A stretch of DNA of 64,000 nucleotides from Bradyrhizobium canariense. Lineage in GTDB: Bacteria > Pseudomonadota > Alphaproteobacteria > Rhizobiales > Xanthobacteraceae. Below, in pieces: positions 8,131-19,156 of the stretch. A model generated the notes under the pieces. The model made no database searches, was not told the DNA's origin, and saw nothing but the letters and a program-made list of their open reading frames with translations. Within the stretch, counting starts at the first letter, position 1, and each line of letters opens with the position of its first letter. The position numbers were made by a program, and so were the translations under genes. The stretch covers positions 59,949 to 123,948 of the forward strand of contig NZ_VSST01000039.1 in assembly GCF_019402665.1 (NCBI RefSeq). The letters run 5' to 3'.

Positions 8131-9596
8131 GACAACTTGTCTCCGATCAGGAACTGCAAGGCACGGTCGAGGCGGATGTGAGGCAGCGCCGGCTGGTCGG
8201 CCCCCTCGCGTTCGAGCTTTGGCGGACGGAAACGCAGAAAGCGAAAATCGCTCTTGCCGGCGGCCGCGGTCGAGAGCCCGCGGAATGCGTCGGTGCCGTT
8301 GAACAGGGGTTCGGGATCCAGCGGCAGATCGCCCGGAAAAGCCGCGACCTCGGTGTTGCCGTCGAAGAACTCGCCGCCGGCGCTTTCGCCCGCGGCCGGC
8401 GTTCCCAGGATCGACGGCAATTTGTCACGGCCATGCGCGACCTGCGCCTCGCGCGTGGCGCGGACGGCGGCGAGTGCGACGACGTCGATCTCCGCGCCGG
8501 TAGTTTCCGCGCGCGCAACCGCGCGGGTGACGGCGCGGCGCAACACGGCCTCGAGCCGGTCATGGCTGGAATGATGCAGGTGATCCGCCTTGGTCGCCGC
8601 GAACAGCACGCGGTCGATCCGCGGCCGAAACAGGCCGCTGAGGAACGTGCTGCGGCCGATGTTGAAGCAGTCGAGAATGCCCGCGAGTGCGGCTTCGAGA
8701 TCGTGCAGCGCTTCGGGGCCGGCGTTGAACGCGGCGAGCGCATCGGCCAGCACGATCTGGCGATCGAGCCGGGCAAAATGATCCCGGAAGAATGGCCGCA
8801 CCACGACGTCCTTGTAGGCCTCATACCGCCGCACCATCATGGCCCACAGCGATCCCTCCGGCGCCTGGCCGCCCGCGGGTACGTCGAGCGGCGCAAAGGT
8901 CAGCGCCGGTGTGTCGGCGAGATTGCCCGGCATCAGGAAGCGGCCGGGCGGCAGCAGGCTCATCGCAAACCGCTCGTCGCGGCAGCCTTGCAAATAGCCC
9001 CTGAAGAGCTTCGCGGCCGTCAGCGTCGCCTGTTCATCCTCGCGCGCTTCGGGCTTGAGCGTTGCGAGATGCGCGTGCCAATCCGCGGCAAGATGGACGC
9101 GCGGCGCCTCGCGCGACAACGCCAGGCTTTCGGCCGACCATTGCTCAAAGCTCTTCTGAAGCAGCGGCAGATCGAGCAGCCACTCGCCGGGATAGTCGAC
9201 GATGTCGAGCGTCAGCGTGCGGTCGGCGCCGTTCGGGCGCTGGTAGTCGATGACGAGCCTGAGTTCGCTGATGTCGACAGTCGAGCTCGGCCAGCGCCGC
9301 TCCTCGATCAGCGCGCGCAGATGGCTCTCATAGGCAAAGCGCGGCACCGCGTCGTCCGGCTGCGGCGCCAGATGCGCCCGGGCGATCCGCCCGGATGAAT
9401 AGGCCTCGAACACCGGAAACCGCCCGCCACGGGTGAGGCCGTGGATCAGCGCGGTGATGAACACGGTCTTGCCGGCCCGCGACAGGCCGGTAACCCCCAA
9501 TCGTACCGTCGGATTGAAGAAATGCTCGCCGTAGTCGATCAGCGCCCGAGCCGACAGGCGCGCCTCCTCGAGCATATCCTGGAAACTAAATGCCAT
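8127..9596 (-). CDS. YcjX-family GTPase/ATPase (DUF463)
   Basis: 489 residues. The P-loop is GLSRAGKT at residues 36-43, and the rest matches the YcjX pattern (LTLDIVDYPGEWLLDLPLL, FAATKADHLHHSSHDRLE). Length and layout are normal for the family. It leads a two-gene operon with the DUF697 protein and is divergent from a hemolysin III-like gene across 184 bp that show no other feature. Nucleotide binding is supported by the motif; biological function is not. Confidence 0.9.
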   Translation of the reverse strand: MAFSFQDMLEEARLSARALIDYGEHFFNPTVRLGVTGLSRAGKTVFITALIHGLTRGGRFPVFEAYSSGRIARAHLAPQPDDAVPRFAYESHLRALIEERRWPSSTVDISELRLVIDYQRPNGADRTLTLDIVDYPGEWLLDLPLLQKSFEQWSAESLALSREAPRVHLAADWHAHLATLKPEAREDEQATLTAAKLFRGYLQGCRDERFAMSLLPPGRFLMPGNLADTPALTFAPLDVPAGGQAPEGSLWAMMVRRYEAYKDVVVRPFFRDHFARLDRQIVLADALAAFNAGPEALHDLEAALAGILDCFNIGRSTFLSGLFRPRIDRVLFAATKADHLHHSSHDRLEAVLRRAVTRAVARAETTGAEIDVVALAAVRATREAQVAHGRDKLPSILGTPAAGESAGGEFFDGNTEVAAFPGDLPLDPEPLFNGTDAFRGLSTAAAGKSDFRFLRFRPPKLEREGADQPALPHIRLDRALQFLIGDKLS

Positions 9597-9780
9597 ATGA
9601 ACGTTGGGAATCCCGGGCGGGGGCGGATACGCAAAAAGGACTAGTCACAAAAGTGGCAACTGCCTGAGGAAAATCAAGCTTCATACTTCCACCGTCTTTG
9701 TCGGCAAATCAGCCGTTTGAACGACGCGCCGATCCCGAAACACCCATACAAGAGGGTATTGTCTCACTTTGCGGATTGCC

Positions 9781-10476
9781 ATGACCGTCTTCCAACTGAA
9801 ACAGCTCGCATCCTCCTCCGTCCACGCAGCCGCCGACGCGATCGGCTGGCATTACGACCGCGCCGAGCTGATCGCCGACGGCGTGATCCACGCGATCGGC
9901 GTGCTCTGCGGCATCGTCGCCGCGACCGTGCTGGTGGTACTGACGGTGCTCTATGCCGACGCAACCGACGTCGTCGGGGTCTCGATCTACGTCGCCGGCC
10001 TGCTCTCGATGCTGGTGTTGTCGGCGACCTATAATCTGTGGCCGATCTCGCCGGCCAAATGGCTGTTGCGGCGATTCGACCATTCGGCGATCTACCTCCT
10101 GATCGCGGCGACCTACACGCCGTTCATCCTGGAGGTGAAGGACAGCGGCTTCGCGCTGGTGCTGCTCGCCGGCGTTTGGTGCGTGGCGCTCCTCGGCATC
10201 GTGCTGAAACTTCTCTACCCCGGCCGGTTCGACCGCGTCGCCGTCGGCATCTACCTCGCCATGGGCTGGAGCGGCATCATGCTCTACGATTCCGTGGTCA
10301 AGGCGCTGCCCGCGCTGGTGCTGGGCTTCATCCTTGCGGGCGGACTGCTCTACAGCTTCGGCGTGATCTTCCATGCCTGGCGGCGGCTGCGCTTCCAGAA
10401 TGCGATCTGGCACGGCTTTGTCTTGGCCGGTGCGGCGTGCCATTATACCGCGGTGCTCGACCTCGTGTTGAGCTGA
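9781..10476 (+). CDS. Hemolysin III-family membrane protein (PAQR-like)
   Basis: 231 residues with seven hydrophobic segments. The family residues are visible: an early ADGVIHAIG, then FDHSAIYLLIAATYTPF in the middle and a C-terminal HGFVLAGAACHYTAV; conserved His, Ser and Asp residues bind zinc in the PAQR fold and suggest a hydrolase of the CREST superfamily. The ATG at 9781 (MTVFQLKQL) is preferred over an in-frame upstream start. Hemolytic activity should not be assumed. Confidence 0.9.
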   Translation: MTVFQLKQLASSSVHAAADAIGWHYDRAELIADGVIHAIGVLCGIVAATVLVVLTVLYADATDVVGVSIYVAGLLSMLVLSATYNLWPISPAKWLLRRFDHSAIYLLIAATYTPFILEVKDSGFALVLLAGVWCVALLGIVLKLLYPGRFDRVAVGIYLAMGWSGIMLYDSVVKALPALVLGFILAGGLLYSFGVIFHAWRRLRFQNAIWHGFVLAGAACHYTAVLDLVLS

Positions 10477-10532
10477 GCAAGCTCCGCCAAGCGGAACAAG
10501 CCAAAACGCTATAAGACAAGAGGAGACGTCGC

Positions 10533-11327
10533 ATGCAGGTGACCGGCAAGGTCGTGGTCGTCACGGGCGGCGCCAACGGCATCGGCAAGGCGCTGTGCGA
10601 AGCGTTTCACAAGGCCGGTGCGGCCAAGGTCGTCGTCGCCGACATGGACGCGGACAACGCGCGGGCGGTCGCGGCCACCGTTGATGGCGCGGCCTTCAGA
10701 TGCGACGTCGCGCAGGAAAAAGAGATCGCCCACGTCATCGAGGAGACCGAGCGGCAGTTCGGCCCGATCGAATTGTTCTGCTCCAATGCCGGCATCGGCG
10801 GCGGTTTCGACCCGATGTCGGTCAATGCCGGCGGTGCCTCGGATGAGCCGTGGCAGCGCAGCTGGGCGATCCACGTCATGGCGCATGTCTATGCGGCGCG
10901 GCATCTGATCCCGCGCATGAAGGCGCGCGGCGGCGGCTATTTCCTCAACACGATCTCGGCAGCGGGCCTGCTGTCGCAGGTCGGCAGCCCGGCTTATTCC
11001 ACCACCAAGCACGCCGCGGTCGGCTTTGCCGAAAATCTCGCGATCTCGCACAAGGCGCACAACATCCGCGTCTCGATCCTCTGCCCGCAGGGCGTCGACA
11101 CCAACATGCTGCGTTCGATCCCCAAGGGCCCACAATCCGGCGACGGCGACCTCACGCCCGAGCAGGTCGCCGAGGACGTGCTCGCGGGCCTCGAGCAGGA
11201 GACGTTCTTGATCCTGCCGCACCCGCAGGTGCTCGGCTACATGCGCAAGAAGACCGAGAATTACGACCGCTGGATCGGCGGCATGGCCAAGATCCAGGCC
11301 AGGATGCGGGAAGATTTCGGGAGGTAG
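10533..11327 (+). CDS. Short-chain dehydrogenase/reductase
   Basis: 264 residues with the classical SDR features: TGGANGIGKAL near residue 10 (dinucleotide binding), CSNAGIGG, the Ser in NTISAAGL and the catalytic YSTTK. The acidic residue after strand 2 (VVADMDADNA) favours NAD+ over NADP+. It starts 56 bp after the hemolysin III-like gene and ends before a palindromic repeat. Substrate unknown. Confidence 0.9.
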   Translation: MQVTGKVVVVTGGANGIGKALCEAFHKAGAAKVVVADMDADNARAVAATVDGAAFRCDVAQEKEIAHVIEETERQFGPIELFCSNAGIGGGFDPMSVNAGGASDEPWQRSWAIHVMAHVYAARHLIPRMKARGGGYFLNTISAAGLLSQVGSPAYSTTKHAAVGFAENLAISHKAHNIRVSILCPQGVDTNMLRSIPKGPQSGDGDLTPEQVAEDVLAGLEQETFLILPHPQVLGYMRKKTENYDRWIGGMAKIQARMREDFGR

Positions 11328-11351
11328 GGAAGGCCGGCCCACAATTTCGGT

Positions 11352-11479
11352 GTCGTCCTGGCGAAAGCCAGGACCCATACCGCGAGGTCTACCGATCTTG
11401 CCGTAGTAGCAGTACCGAACGACAAGTCTTGGCCAAACTACTCCCTGGGGTATTGGGTCCTGGCTTTCGCCAGGACGAC
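11352..11479. repeat. Palindromic intergenic repeat, family F
   Basis: Arms GTCGTCCTGGCGAAAGCCAG and CTGGCTTTCGCCAGGACGAC are perfect inverted repeats, each with a small internal hairpin. It sits between two converging genes and may serve as transcription terminator for both. Confidence 0.82.
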
Positions 11480-11500
11480 CACATGAAATGTAGTGCGCCG

Positions 11501-13123
<1,623 letters not shown>

Positions 13124-13162
13124 GGTTTCCGTTCCCTGATGTTTATCGGCTATCAGCCCCAC

Positions 13163-13250
13163 CGTCATTGCGAGGAGCCCTTGCGACGAAGCAATCCAGA
13201 CTGTTACCGCCGAGGGACTCTGGATTGCTTCGCTACGCTCGCAATGACGA
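13163..13250. repeat. Palindromic intergenic repeat, family A (copy 1)
   Basis: CGTCATTGCGAGGAGCCC and the reverse-complement end CGCTCGCAATGACG bracket an inner AAGCAATCCAG/CTGGATTGCTT pair. Near-identical units recur at 29901-29980 and 41128-41207, always between genes. Confidence 0.88.
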
Positions 13251-13268
13251 GGAGGAAGCAGCAGTGTA

Positions 13269-14117
13269 TCACCACACCGCGGTCCCCTTCATCGTCGGCT
13301 GCCCCTCCGCGTTTGCCGTCCACAGCTCCATGCCCGCCTCGGTCTCATTGGCGTTGATGGAGAACTCGCTGCCCTCGAACAGCGGCTGCACCCCGCGATA
13401 GGTAAACTTCTTCGGCGGCTTGCCGCCGCGCAGCTTCGCGGCCATCTCGATGATGAACGTGGCCTGCAACGGCCCATGGAAGATCAGGCCCGGATAGCCC
13501 TCGACCTTGGTCACGTAGTCGCGGTCGTAATGGATGCGGTGGCCGTTGAAGGTCAGCGCGGAATACCGAAACAGCAGCACGGGATCCGACACATGCGTCT
13601 CGCGATGCTGCGCCTTGGGCGGCGGAGGCGGGGCCTTTGCCGTCGCGTACGTCGTCGTCATCTCGCGATAAACGATGTCCTGCCGCTCGCGGATGGCGAT
13701 GCCGCGCGGCGAGGAGATGCTGTGCTCGACCGAGACGAAGCACAACGTGCCGGTCGAGCCTGATTTCACCTGCACGTCCGCAATGCGCGATGTCCGCGTC
13801 GATTCGTCGCCGACGCGCAGCGGCTGCAAAAATTCGATCTCGCCGCCGGCCCACATCCGGCGCGGCAGCGGCACCGGCGGCAGGAAGCCGCCGCGGGTGG
13901 GGTGGCCGTCGGGCCCGAGCATCGACATCGGAAACACCGGCTGCGCCAGGCACCAATGCACCGTGAACGGCGCCGCGTCGCCCGGCTTGGGCGCGCCGAC
14001 CTCCTGGAACAGCGTCGCGCGCAGACCCTTGACGAGCTGCGCGGTGACGGTGTCGGTGGCCTCTTCGCTGCGGCCGATCCACTGCCGCAAATGATCGATG
14101 TCGAGCTTCTCGGTCAT
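13269..14117 (-). CDS. MaoC-type hydratase, mesaconyl-C4-CoA hydratase-like
   Basis: 282 residues with two half hot-dog domains. The N-terminal half holds TRGGFLPPVPLPRRMWAGG, the C-terminal half the MaoC catalytic region FRYSALTFNGHRIHYDRDY (Asp/His-type hydratase residues) and GLIFHGPLQATF. This architecture matches the hydratase of the 3-hydroxypropionate-type mesaconyl-C4-CoA branch and related N-terminal-dehydratase proteins. It starts 15 bp after the CaiB gene, so it is third in an acyl-CoA operon. The exact CoA thioester is unknown. Confidence 0.8.
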   Translation of the reverse strand: MTEKLDIDHLRQWIGRSEEATDTVTAQLVKGLRATLFQEVGAPKPGDAAPFTVHWCLAQPVFPMSMLGPDGHPTRGGFLPPVPLPRRMWAGGEIEFLQPLRVGDESTRTSRIADVQVKSGSTGTLCFVSVEHSISSPRGIAIRERQDIVYREMTTTYATAKAPPPPPKAQHRETHVSDPVLLFRYSALTFNGHRIHYDRDYVTKVEGYPGLIFHGPLQATFIIEMAAKLRGGKPPKKFTYRGVQPLFEGSEFSINANETEAGMELWTANAEGQPTMKGTAVW

Positions 14118-14132
14118 GACGCCTCGCTCTTG

Positions 14133-15236
14133 TTATTTCCTGGATTGGGGATTTTCGCCGATCCCCGGCACCGCACCATAGCTGCGCGTCTCGCCGACAA
14201 TGATCGGCGCCGGCGCGGGATAGCTGACAGGCCCCTGCGGCGTGTCGACCTCGATGCGGCGCAGATGCGGATGATTGGTGAGGTCGGCCATGGTGTTGAC
14301 CTCGGCAAAGGCGATATCGGCATCGGAGAGCCGCCTCAGCAGCTCGTCGCGTGTCATCTTGCCGAAGGCATCCGCGACCGTCTTGTCGGTGAAGTCGCGG
14401 TTGCGCACGCGCTCGACCATGTTGGCCACGCGCGGATCGGCGGGCAGATCCGGCTGCTCCAGCACTTTTGCGCAAAGCGTCTTCCACTCGCGCTCGCTCT
14501 GGATCGAGATCAGAATGTCCTTGCCGTCACTGGACGTGAACACGCCATAGGGCGCGATCGAGGGATGGCGGAGCCCCATGCGCTTGGGCGGATTGCCGGC
14601 TTCGGAGTTGAGCAGCGGCACGGTGCACCAGTCCGCCATCACGTCGAACATGGAGATGCGGATGTCGGCGCCCTTGCCGGTGCGTCCGCGCCCGATCAGC
14701 GCCTCCAGGATTGCCGCATGCGCAGTGGCGCCGGTCGCGACGTCGACGATCGACATGCCGACCCGTGAGGCACCGTCGGGATTGCCTGTGATCGAGGCAA
14801 GGCCGCTCTCGGCCTGGATCAGCAGATCATAGGCCTTGCGGTGCGCGTAGGGACCGTCGTCGCCGTAGCCGGTGATCGTGCACGAGATCAGTTTGGGATA
14901 ATCCTTCAGCAGCCGCTCGCGCGAAAAGCCGAGCTTGTCCATCGAGCCGGGCTTGAGGTTCTGGATCAGCACGTCGGCGCTGGCGATCAGTCTTTCCAGT
15001 TCGGCGCAGCCTTCCTTGGTGGCGAGATCGACCACGGCCGATTGCTTGCCGCGGTTGAGCCACACAAAGTAGCTGCTCTGCCCCTTGGCCGCCGCGTCAT
15101 AGCCGCGGGCGAAATCGCCTTCCGGCCGCTCGATCTTGATGACTTCCGCGCCGGCATCCGCCAGCCGCGACGAGCAGAACGGCGCCGCCACCGCCTGCTC
15201 GACCGCAATCACCCTGATCCCGTCAAGTGCTCCCAT
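14133..15236 (-). CDS. CaiB/BaiF family CoA-transferase
   Basis: 367 residues. Typical family III CoA-transferase start (GALDGIRVIAVEQAVAAPFC, then LADAGAEVIKIERPEGDFAR) and the nucleophilic Asp context around SYFVWLNRGK and ADVLIQNLKPG. ATG 15236 is chosen because upstream codons lack family similarity. It lies 10 bp after the acyl-CoA dehydrogenase stop. By context it activates a dicarboxylic or branched acid by CoA transfer, feeding the dehydrogenase and hydratase. Confidence 0.88.
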   Translation of the reverse strand: MGALDGIRVIAVEQAVAAPFCSSRLADAGAEVIKIERPEGDFARGYDAAAKGQSSYFVWLNRGKQSAVVDLATKEGCAELERLIASADVLIQNLKPGSMDKLGFSRERLLKDYPKLISCTITGYGDDGPYAHRKAYDLLIQAESGLASITGNPDGASRVGMSIVDVATGATAHAAILEALIGRGRTGKGADIRISMFDVMADWCTVPLLNSEAGNPPKRMGLRHPSIAPYGVFTSSDGKDILISIQSEREWKTLCAKVLEQPDLPADPRVANMVERVRNRDFTDKTVADAFGKMTRDELLRRLSDADIAFAEVNTMADLTNHPHLRRIEVDTPQGPVSYPAPAPIIVGETRSYGAVPGIGENPQSRK

Positions 15237-15246
15237 GATGGCTGCC

Positions 15247-16416
15247 TCAGTACGAGCGGGGCATGCCGAGGACGTGCTCGGCGATGAAGGACAGCACGAG
15301 GTTGGTCGAGATCGGCGCCACCTGATAGAGCCGCGTCTCGCGGAATTTGCGCTCGACGTCGTACTCCTCGGCAAATCCGAAGCCGCCATGGGTCTGGACG
15401 CAGGCGTTGGCCGCTTCCCAGGACGCATCGGCCGCGAGCATTTTTGCCATGTTGGCCTCCGCGCCGCAGTCGAGCCCGGCTTCGTATTTGCGCGTCGCTT
15501 CCTTCACCATCAGTTCGGCCGCGCGCATCGCGGCGTAGGCCTTGGCGATCGGAAACTGGATGCCTTGGTTCTGGCCAATCGGCCGGCCGAAAACGCTGCG
15601 CTCCTTGGCGTAGTTGGTGGCCTTGGCGATGAACCATTTGGCATCGCCGACGCATTCGGCCGCGATCAAAATGCGCTCGGCATTCATGCCGGAGAGGATG
15701 TAGCGAAAGCCCTTGCCCTCCTCGCCGATCAGATTCTCCGCCGGCACCTTCATGTCGGTGAAGAACACTTCGGTGGTGGCGTGGTTCATCATGGTGCGGA
15801 TCGGGCGGATCTCGAGGCCCTTGTTCTTGGCCTCGCGCATGTCGACGATGAACACCGAAAGGCCATCGGTGCGCTTCTTGACCTGGTCCTTCGGCGTGGT
15901 CCGCGCCAGCAGGAGCATCAGGTCCGAATGTTCGGCGCGGCTGGTCCAGATTTTCTGGCCGTTGACGATGTAGCCGGCATTGCCGTCCTTGCGCGCAAAA
16001 GTCTTCAGCGAGGTAGTGTCGGTGCCGCTGGTCGGCTCGGTGACGCCGAAGGCCTGCAGGCGCAATTCACCGCTCGCGACCTTCGGCAGATATTTTGCCT
16101 TCTGCTCGTCATTGCCGTGCCGCAGCACGGTGCCCATCGTGTACATCTGGGCGTGGCAGCCGCCGCCGTTGCAGCCCGCGCGCTGGATCTCTTCGAGGAT
16201 CGCGGCGGCCGCTGAAAGCTTCAAGCCCGCGCCGCCATATTCCTCGGGGATCAGCACCGAGAGATAACCGGCCTCGGTCAGCGCGTCGACGAAGGCCTTG
16301 GGGTAGGCCATCTCGCGGTCGAGCTTGCGCCAGTATTCGCCGGGAAACTGCGAGCAGAGCTTTGCGACGGCTTCGCGGATGTCGGCGTGATCTTCGGTGT
16401 GGTGTTCTTCACTCAT
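15247..16416 (-). CDS. Acyl-CoA dehydrogenase
   Basis: 389 residues, FAD flavoprotein of the acyl-CoA dehydrogenase superfamily. Visible motifs are LIPEEYGGAGLKLSAAA, FGVTEPTSGTDT (FAD/substrate loop) and the C-terminal YDVERKFRETRLYQV. It is the first gene of the three-gene operon running to 13269 and diverges from a LysR gene, its likely regulator. Substrate specificity cannot be read off; the CaiB and MaoC partners suggest a branched or dicarboxylic acyl-CoA. Confidence 0.9.
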   Translation of the reverse strand: MSEEHHTEDHADIREAVAKLCSQFPGEYWRKLDREMAYPKAFVDALTEAGYLSVLIPEEYGGAGLKLSAAAAILEEIQRAGCNGGGCHAQMYTMGTVLRHGNDEQKAKYLPKVASGELRLQAFGVTEPTSGTDTTSLKTFARKDGNAGYIVNGQKIWTSRAEHSDLMLLLARTTPKDQVKKRTDGLSVFIVDMREAKNKGLEIRPIRTMMNHATTEVFFTDMKVPAENLIGEEGKGFRYILSGMNAERILIAAECVGDAKWFIAKATNYAKERSVFGRPIGQNQGIQFPIAKAYAAMRAAELMVKEATRKYEAGLDCGAEANMAKMLAADASWEAANACVQTHGGFGFAEEYDVERKFRETRLYQVAPISTNLVLSFIAEHVLGMPRSY

Positions 16417-16541
16417 GGGGTTTTCCCGTATGTGCGGCAGTTAGGATAACGCCGGCCGATCCTCTGGCGTTGTGAAAACAATGCCAGCCCCCTATGCTCA
16501 TTTGCTATAGCGTATGGAGTAGCCTTCCAGGATTGGCAAGC
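16417..16541. promoter_or_regulatory. Divergent promoter/operator region of the LysR and CoA operon
   Basis: This 125-bp spacer holds the interrupted palindrome AACGCC-N12-GGCGTT (16448-16471), a plausible LysR-type box, and a short inverted pair near TATGCTC. LysR proteins normally bind such divergent intergenic regions. Assignment is by position and symmetry only. Confidence 0.4.
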
Positions 16542-17462
16542 ATGGATTTCCGTCAGCTCAGGACCTTCAGTTGCGTGGCGGAGCTCGGCAGCCTCTCCAA
16601 GGCGTCCGACACGTTGCGTGTGGCGCAGCCGGCGCTCTCCAGGCAGATCAAGCTCCTGGAACACGAGCTGCGCACCGAATTGTTCACCCGCAACGGCCGC
16701 GGCATGGTGCTCACGGATGCCGGCCGCCTGTTGCTGGCGCGCACCTCGGGCATCGTGCGGCAGATCGACCAGATCCGCGACGATATCCAGTCGTCCAAGG
16801 GGCCGCCGTCCGGCCAGGTCGTGCTCGGCCTGGTCCCGACCGTGAGCTGCGTGCTGTCGGCGCGCTTCGCGCGGCGCTGCGTCGAAAAATTCCCGGGCAT
16901 TTCGCTGCGCATCGTCGAGAGCTACAGCGGCCATCTGGTCGAATGGCTGCATCGCGGCGAGATGGATCTCGCCATCCTCTACGGCCGCTCCGCCGATCTG
17001 CATCTCAACGTCGAGAGCTTGGGGCGCGACAACATCGTCGCGGTGGGTCCGCGCGGTTGTGGCCTCGCGCGCAAGAAGAGCGTCGATATCGGCTGGCTGC
17101 TGCGGCAACGGCTGGTGCTGCCCAGTCATTCCCACGGTCTCCGTGCGCTGATCGAGCACGCGGCGGCGCAACGCAAGATCAAGCTCAACGTCCAGCTCGA
17201 GGCGGATTCATTCCGCGTGCTCACGAGCCTCGTCGAGGAAGGCCTCGGCTTCGCGCTGCTGCCGCCCTCGTCGGTCCACGCCGAGGTCGCGGACGGGCGG
17301 CTGGAAACGGCCGTCGTCTCGAAGCCGATGACGCGCGAGCTCATATTCGCCTCTCCGATCGATCGTCCGGTCTCGACGGCCTCGGTTGCCGTCACCGCCC
17401 TCCTGCGCGAGGAGGTCGCCGCCTGCCGCAAGGACGGCGTGTGGGACATCAAATTGAGTTAG
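16542..17462 (+). CDS. LysR-family transcriptional regulator
   Basis: 306 residues. Winged HTH at residues 1-60 (MDFRQLRTFSCVAELGSLS, ASDTLRVAQPALSRQIKLLE) and a periplasmic-binding-like effector domain after residue 90. ATG 16542 gives the canonical MDFRQL opening. Divergent from the acyl-CoA dehydrogenase/CaiB/MaoC operon, which it probably controls in response to an intermediate. Confidence 0.92.
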   Translation: MDFRQLRTFSCVAELGSLSKASDTLRVAQPALSRQIKLLEHELRTELFTRNGRGMVLTDAGRLLLARTSGIVRQIDQIRDDIQSSKGPPSGQVVLGLVPTVSCVLSARFARRCVEKFPGISLRIVESYSGHLVEWLHRGEMDLAILYGRSADLHLNVESLGRDNIVAVGPRGCGLARKKSVDIGWLLRQRLVLPSHSHGLRALIEHAAAQRKIKLNVQLEADSFRVLTSLVEEGLGFALLPPSSVHAEVADGRLETAVVSKPMTRELIFASPIDRPVSTASVAVTALLREEVAACRKDGVWDIKLS

Positions 17463-17560
17463 ATGTGCCGGTGCGGTTTAGGACAGAAGGCCGTATGCGA
17501 CCCATCGCATGTTGTGCGAGCTGTCATGCCGGAATTTTATATCCGCGCGAAGGCGCTTAT

Positions 17561-17662
17561 CCTCATCCTGAGGAGCGCGTCTTCGCGCGTCTCGAAGGAT
17601 GCAGGCCCTGCTCTCGGCCTCGCCCTTCGAGACGCCTGCTTTGCAGGCTCCTCAGGGTGAGG
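17561..17662. repeat. Palindromic intergenic repeat, family B (copy 1)
   Basis: CCTCATCCTGAGGAGCGCG and CTCCTCAGGGTGAGG ends, with inner CGTCTCGAAGGATG/CTTCGAGACGCC. A second copy is at 33301-33406. It occupies the gap between the converging LysR and P450 genes. Confidence 0.85.
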
Positions 17663-17701
17663 GGATAGAGTTGAAGGCGCCGCAATGACGGACAGTGAAG
17701 C

Positions 17702-18976
17702 CTACCCCGGAATCCTCACCGGCAGCGACTCGTATCCCTTGATGAAGCTCGAATAGATCCGCTTGGGCTCGCCGACCACCTCGATGCGGTCGAAACGCTT
17801 CAGCATCTCTTCCCAGACGATCTTGAGCTGGAGCTCGGCGAGGCGCATGCCGACGCAGCGGTGGATGCCGAAGCCGAAGGAGAGGTGGGTGCGCGGCCGC
17901 GGGCGGTCGATGATGAATTCGTTCGGCCTCTCGAACATCTCCTCGTCGCGGTTGCCGGAGACGTACCACATCACGACGCGGTCGCCCTTCTTGATGTGTC
18001 TGCCGCCAACTTCAGTGTCCTGCAGTGCGGTGCGCCGCATATGCGCGAGCGGGGTCTGCCAGCGGATCACTTCGGGCACCATGGAATCGATCAGTTCCGG
18101 GTTGGCGCGCAGCCTGTCGTACTGCTCCGGGTTCTCGTTCAATGCCAGCACCGAGCCGGTCATGGTGTTGCGCGTGGTGTCGTTGCCGCCGACGATGAGC
18201 AGGATGATGTTGCCCATGAGATTGTCGGGATCCATGAACCGCGTGGCGTCGTTGTGCGCCATCAGCGACAGCAAATCGTTGCGCGGCGCGGAGTTGACGC
18301 GCTCGTTCCAGAGCTTGGACATGTAGGCGTAGCATTCGTCCATCTCGCGGCGGCGCTCTTCGGCCGAGGCAACAATGCCGCTCTTGGGTAGCGCGGTCGC
18401 GACATCTGACCAGCGCGTCAGCTTGCGCCGTTCTTCCCAGGGGAAGTCGAACAGGGTGGCCAGCATCTGCGTCGTCAGCTCGATCGAGACGCGCTCGACG
18501 AAATTGAAGGTCTCGTTGCGCGGCAGATTGTCGAGCACGGTCTGCGAGCGCTGGCGGATCAGTTTCGCCAGTTCGTCCAGATGAGTCGGCGTGAACATCG
18601 GCGACACCGTCTTGCGCTGCGACGAATGACGCGGCTGGTCCATGGCGATGAAGCTCGGCCAGTCATAACCTTCCGGCACGTCGCGGATGCCGATGCCGCC
18701 GAGCGTCGAGTCAGAGGAGAACAGGCCGTGGTTGGTGTCGACATGCATGATGTCGTTGTACTTCACCACCGACCAATACGGCTCGATCGGCGCGTTGGTG
18801 CAGTAATGCACCGGCTCTTCCTTGCGCAGCCGCTCGAACCACGGCCACAGGGTGTCATCCTGGAACAGCCTGGGCGCGCCCGGGTGGAACTGCGCCAGCG
18901 GCGTCGCATAGGCCTCCTCGCGGGCCCTGCGCATGCGTTCGGCCTTGTCCACTTGAACCGGCGCTTGGATGTTCAT
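17702..18976 (-). CDS. Cytochrome P450 (first of a tandem pair)
   Basis: 424 residues, soluble bacterial class I type. I-helix GGNDTTRN, K-helix ExxR in PEVIRWQTPL, and the heme loop FGFGIHRCVG with the cysteine thiolate near the C-terminus. ATG 18976 (MNIQAPVQV) is chosen over upstream in-frame codons that run into a repeat. A close paralogue lies just upstream on the same strand. It needs a ferredoxin partner, not encoded nearby. Substrate unknown. Confidence 0.93.
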   Translation of the reverse strand: MNIQAPVQVDKAERMRRAREEAYATPLAQFHPGAPRLFQDDTLWPWFERLRKEEPVHYCTNAPIEPYWSVVKYNDIMHVDTNHGLFSSDSTLGGIGIRDVPEGYDWPSFIAMDQPRHSSQRKTVSPMFTPTHLDELAKLIRQRSQTVLDNLPRNETFNFVERVSIELTTQMLATLFDFPWEERRKLTRWSDVATALPKSGIVASAEERRREMDECYAYMSKLWNERVNSAPRNDLLSLMAHNDATRFMDPDNLMGNIILLIVGGNDTTRNTMTGSVLALNENPEQYDRLRANPELIDSMVPEVIRWQTPLAHMRRTALQDTEVGGRHIKKGDRVVMWYVSGNRDEEMFERPNEFIIDRPRPRTHLSFGFGIHRCVGMRLAELQLKIVWEEMLKRFDRIEVVGEPKRIYSSFIKGYESLPVRIPG

Positions 18977-19006
18977 GGTCGTAGCTCCAGTGTTTCTCTT
19001 TCTTCG

Positions 19007-19150
19007 CCTCTCCCCGCTTGCGGGGAGAGGCCGGAATTCGCGCACCGCGCGGATTCCGGGTGAGGGGGACTCTCCGCGAGTCGGCGGCTACTTTTTTCGC
19101 GGATAGAGCCCCCTCACCCCGACCCTCTCCCCGTAGAACGGGGAGAGGGA
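19007..19150. repeat. Palindromic intergenic repeat, family C (copy 2)
   Basis: CCTCTCCCCGCTTGCGGGGA and CCCCGTAGAACGGGGAGAGG with inner GGTGAGGG/CCCTCACC. It separates the two P450 genes and probably limits read-through. Confidence 0.8.
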
Positions 19151-19156
19151 GTAATC

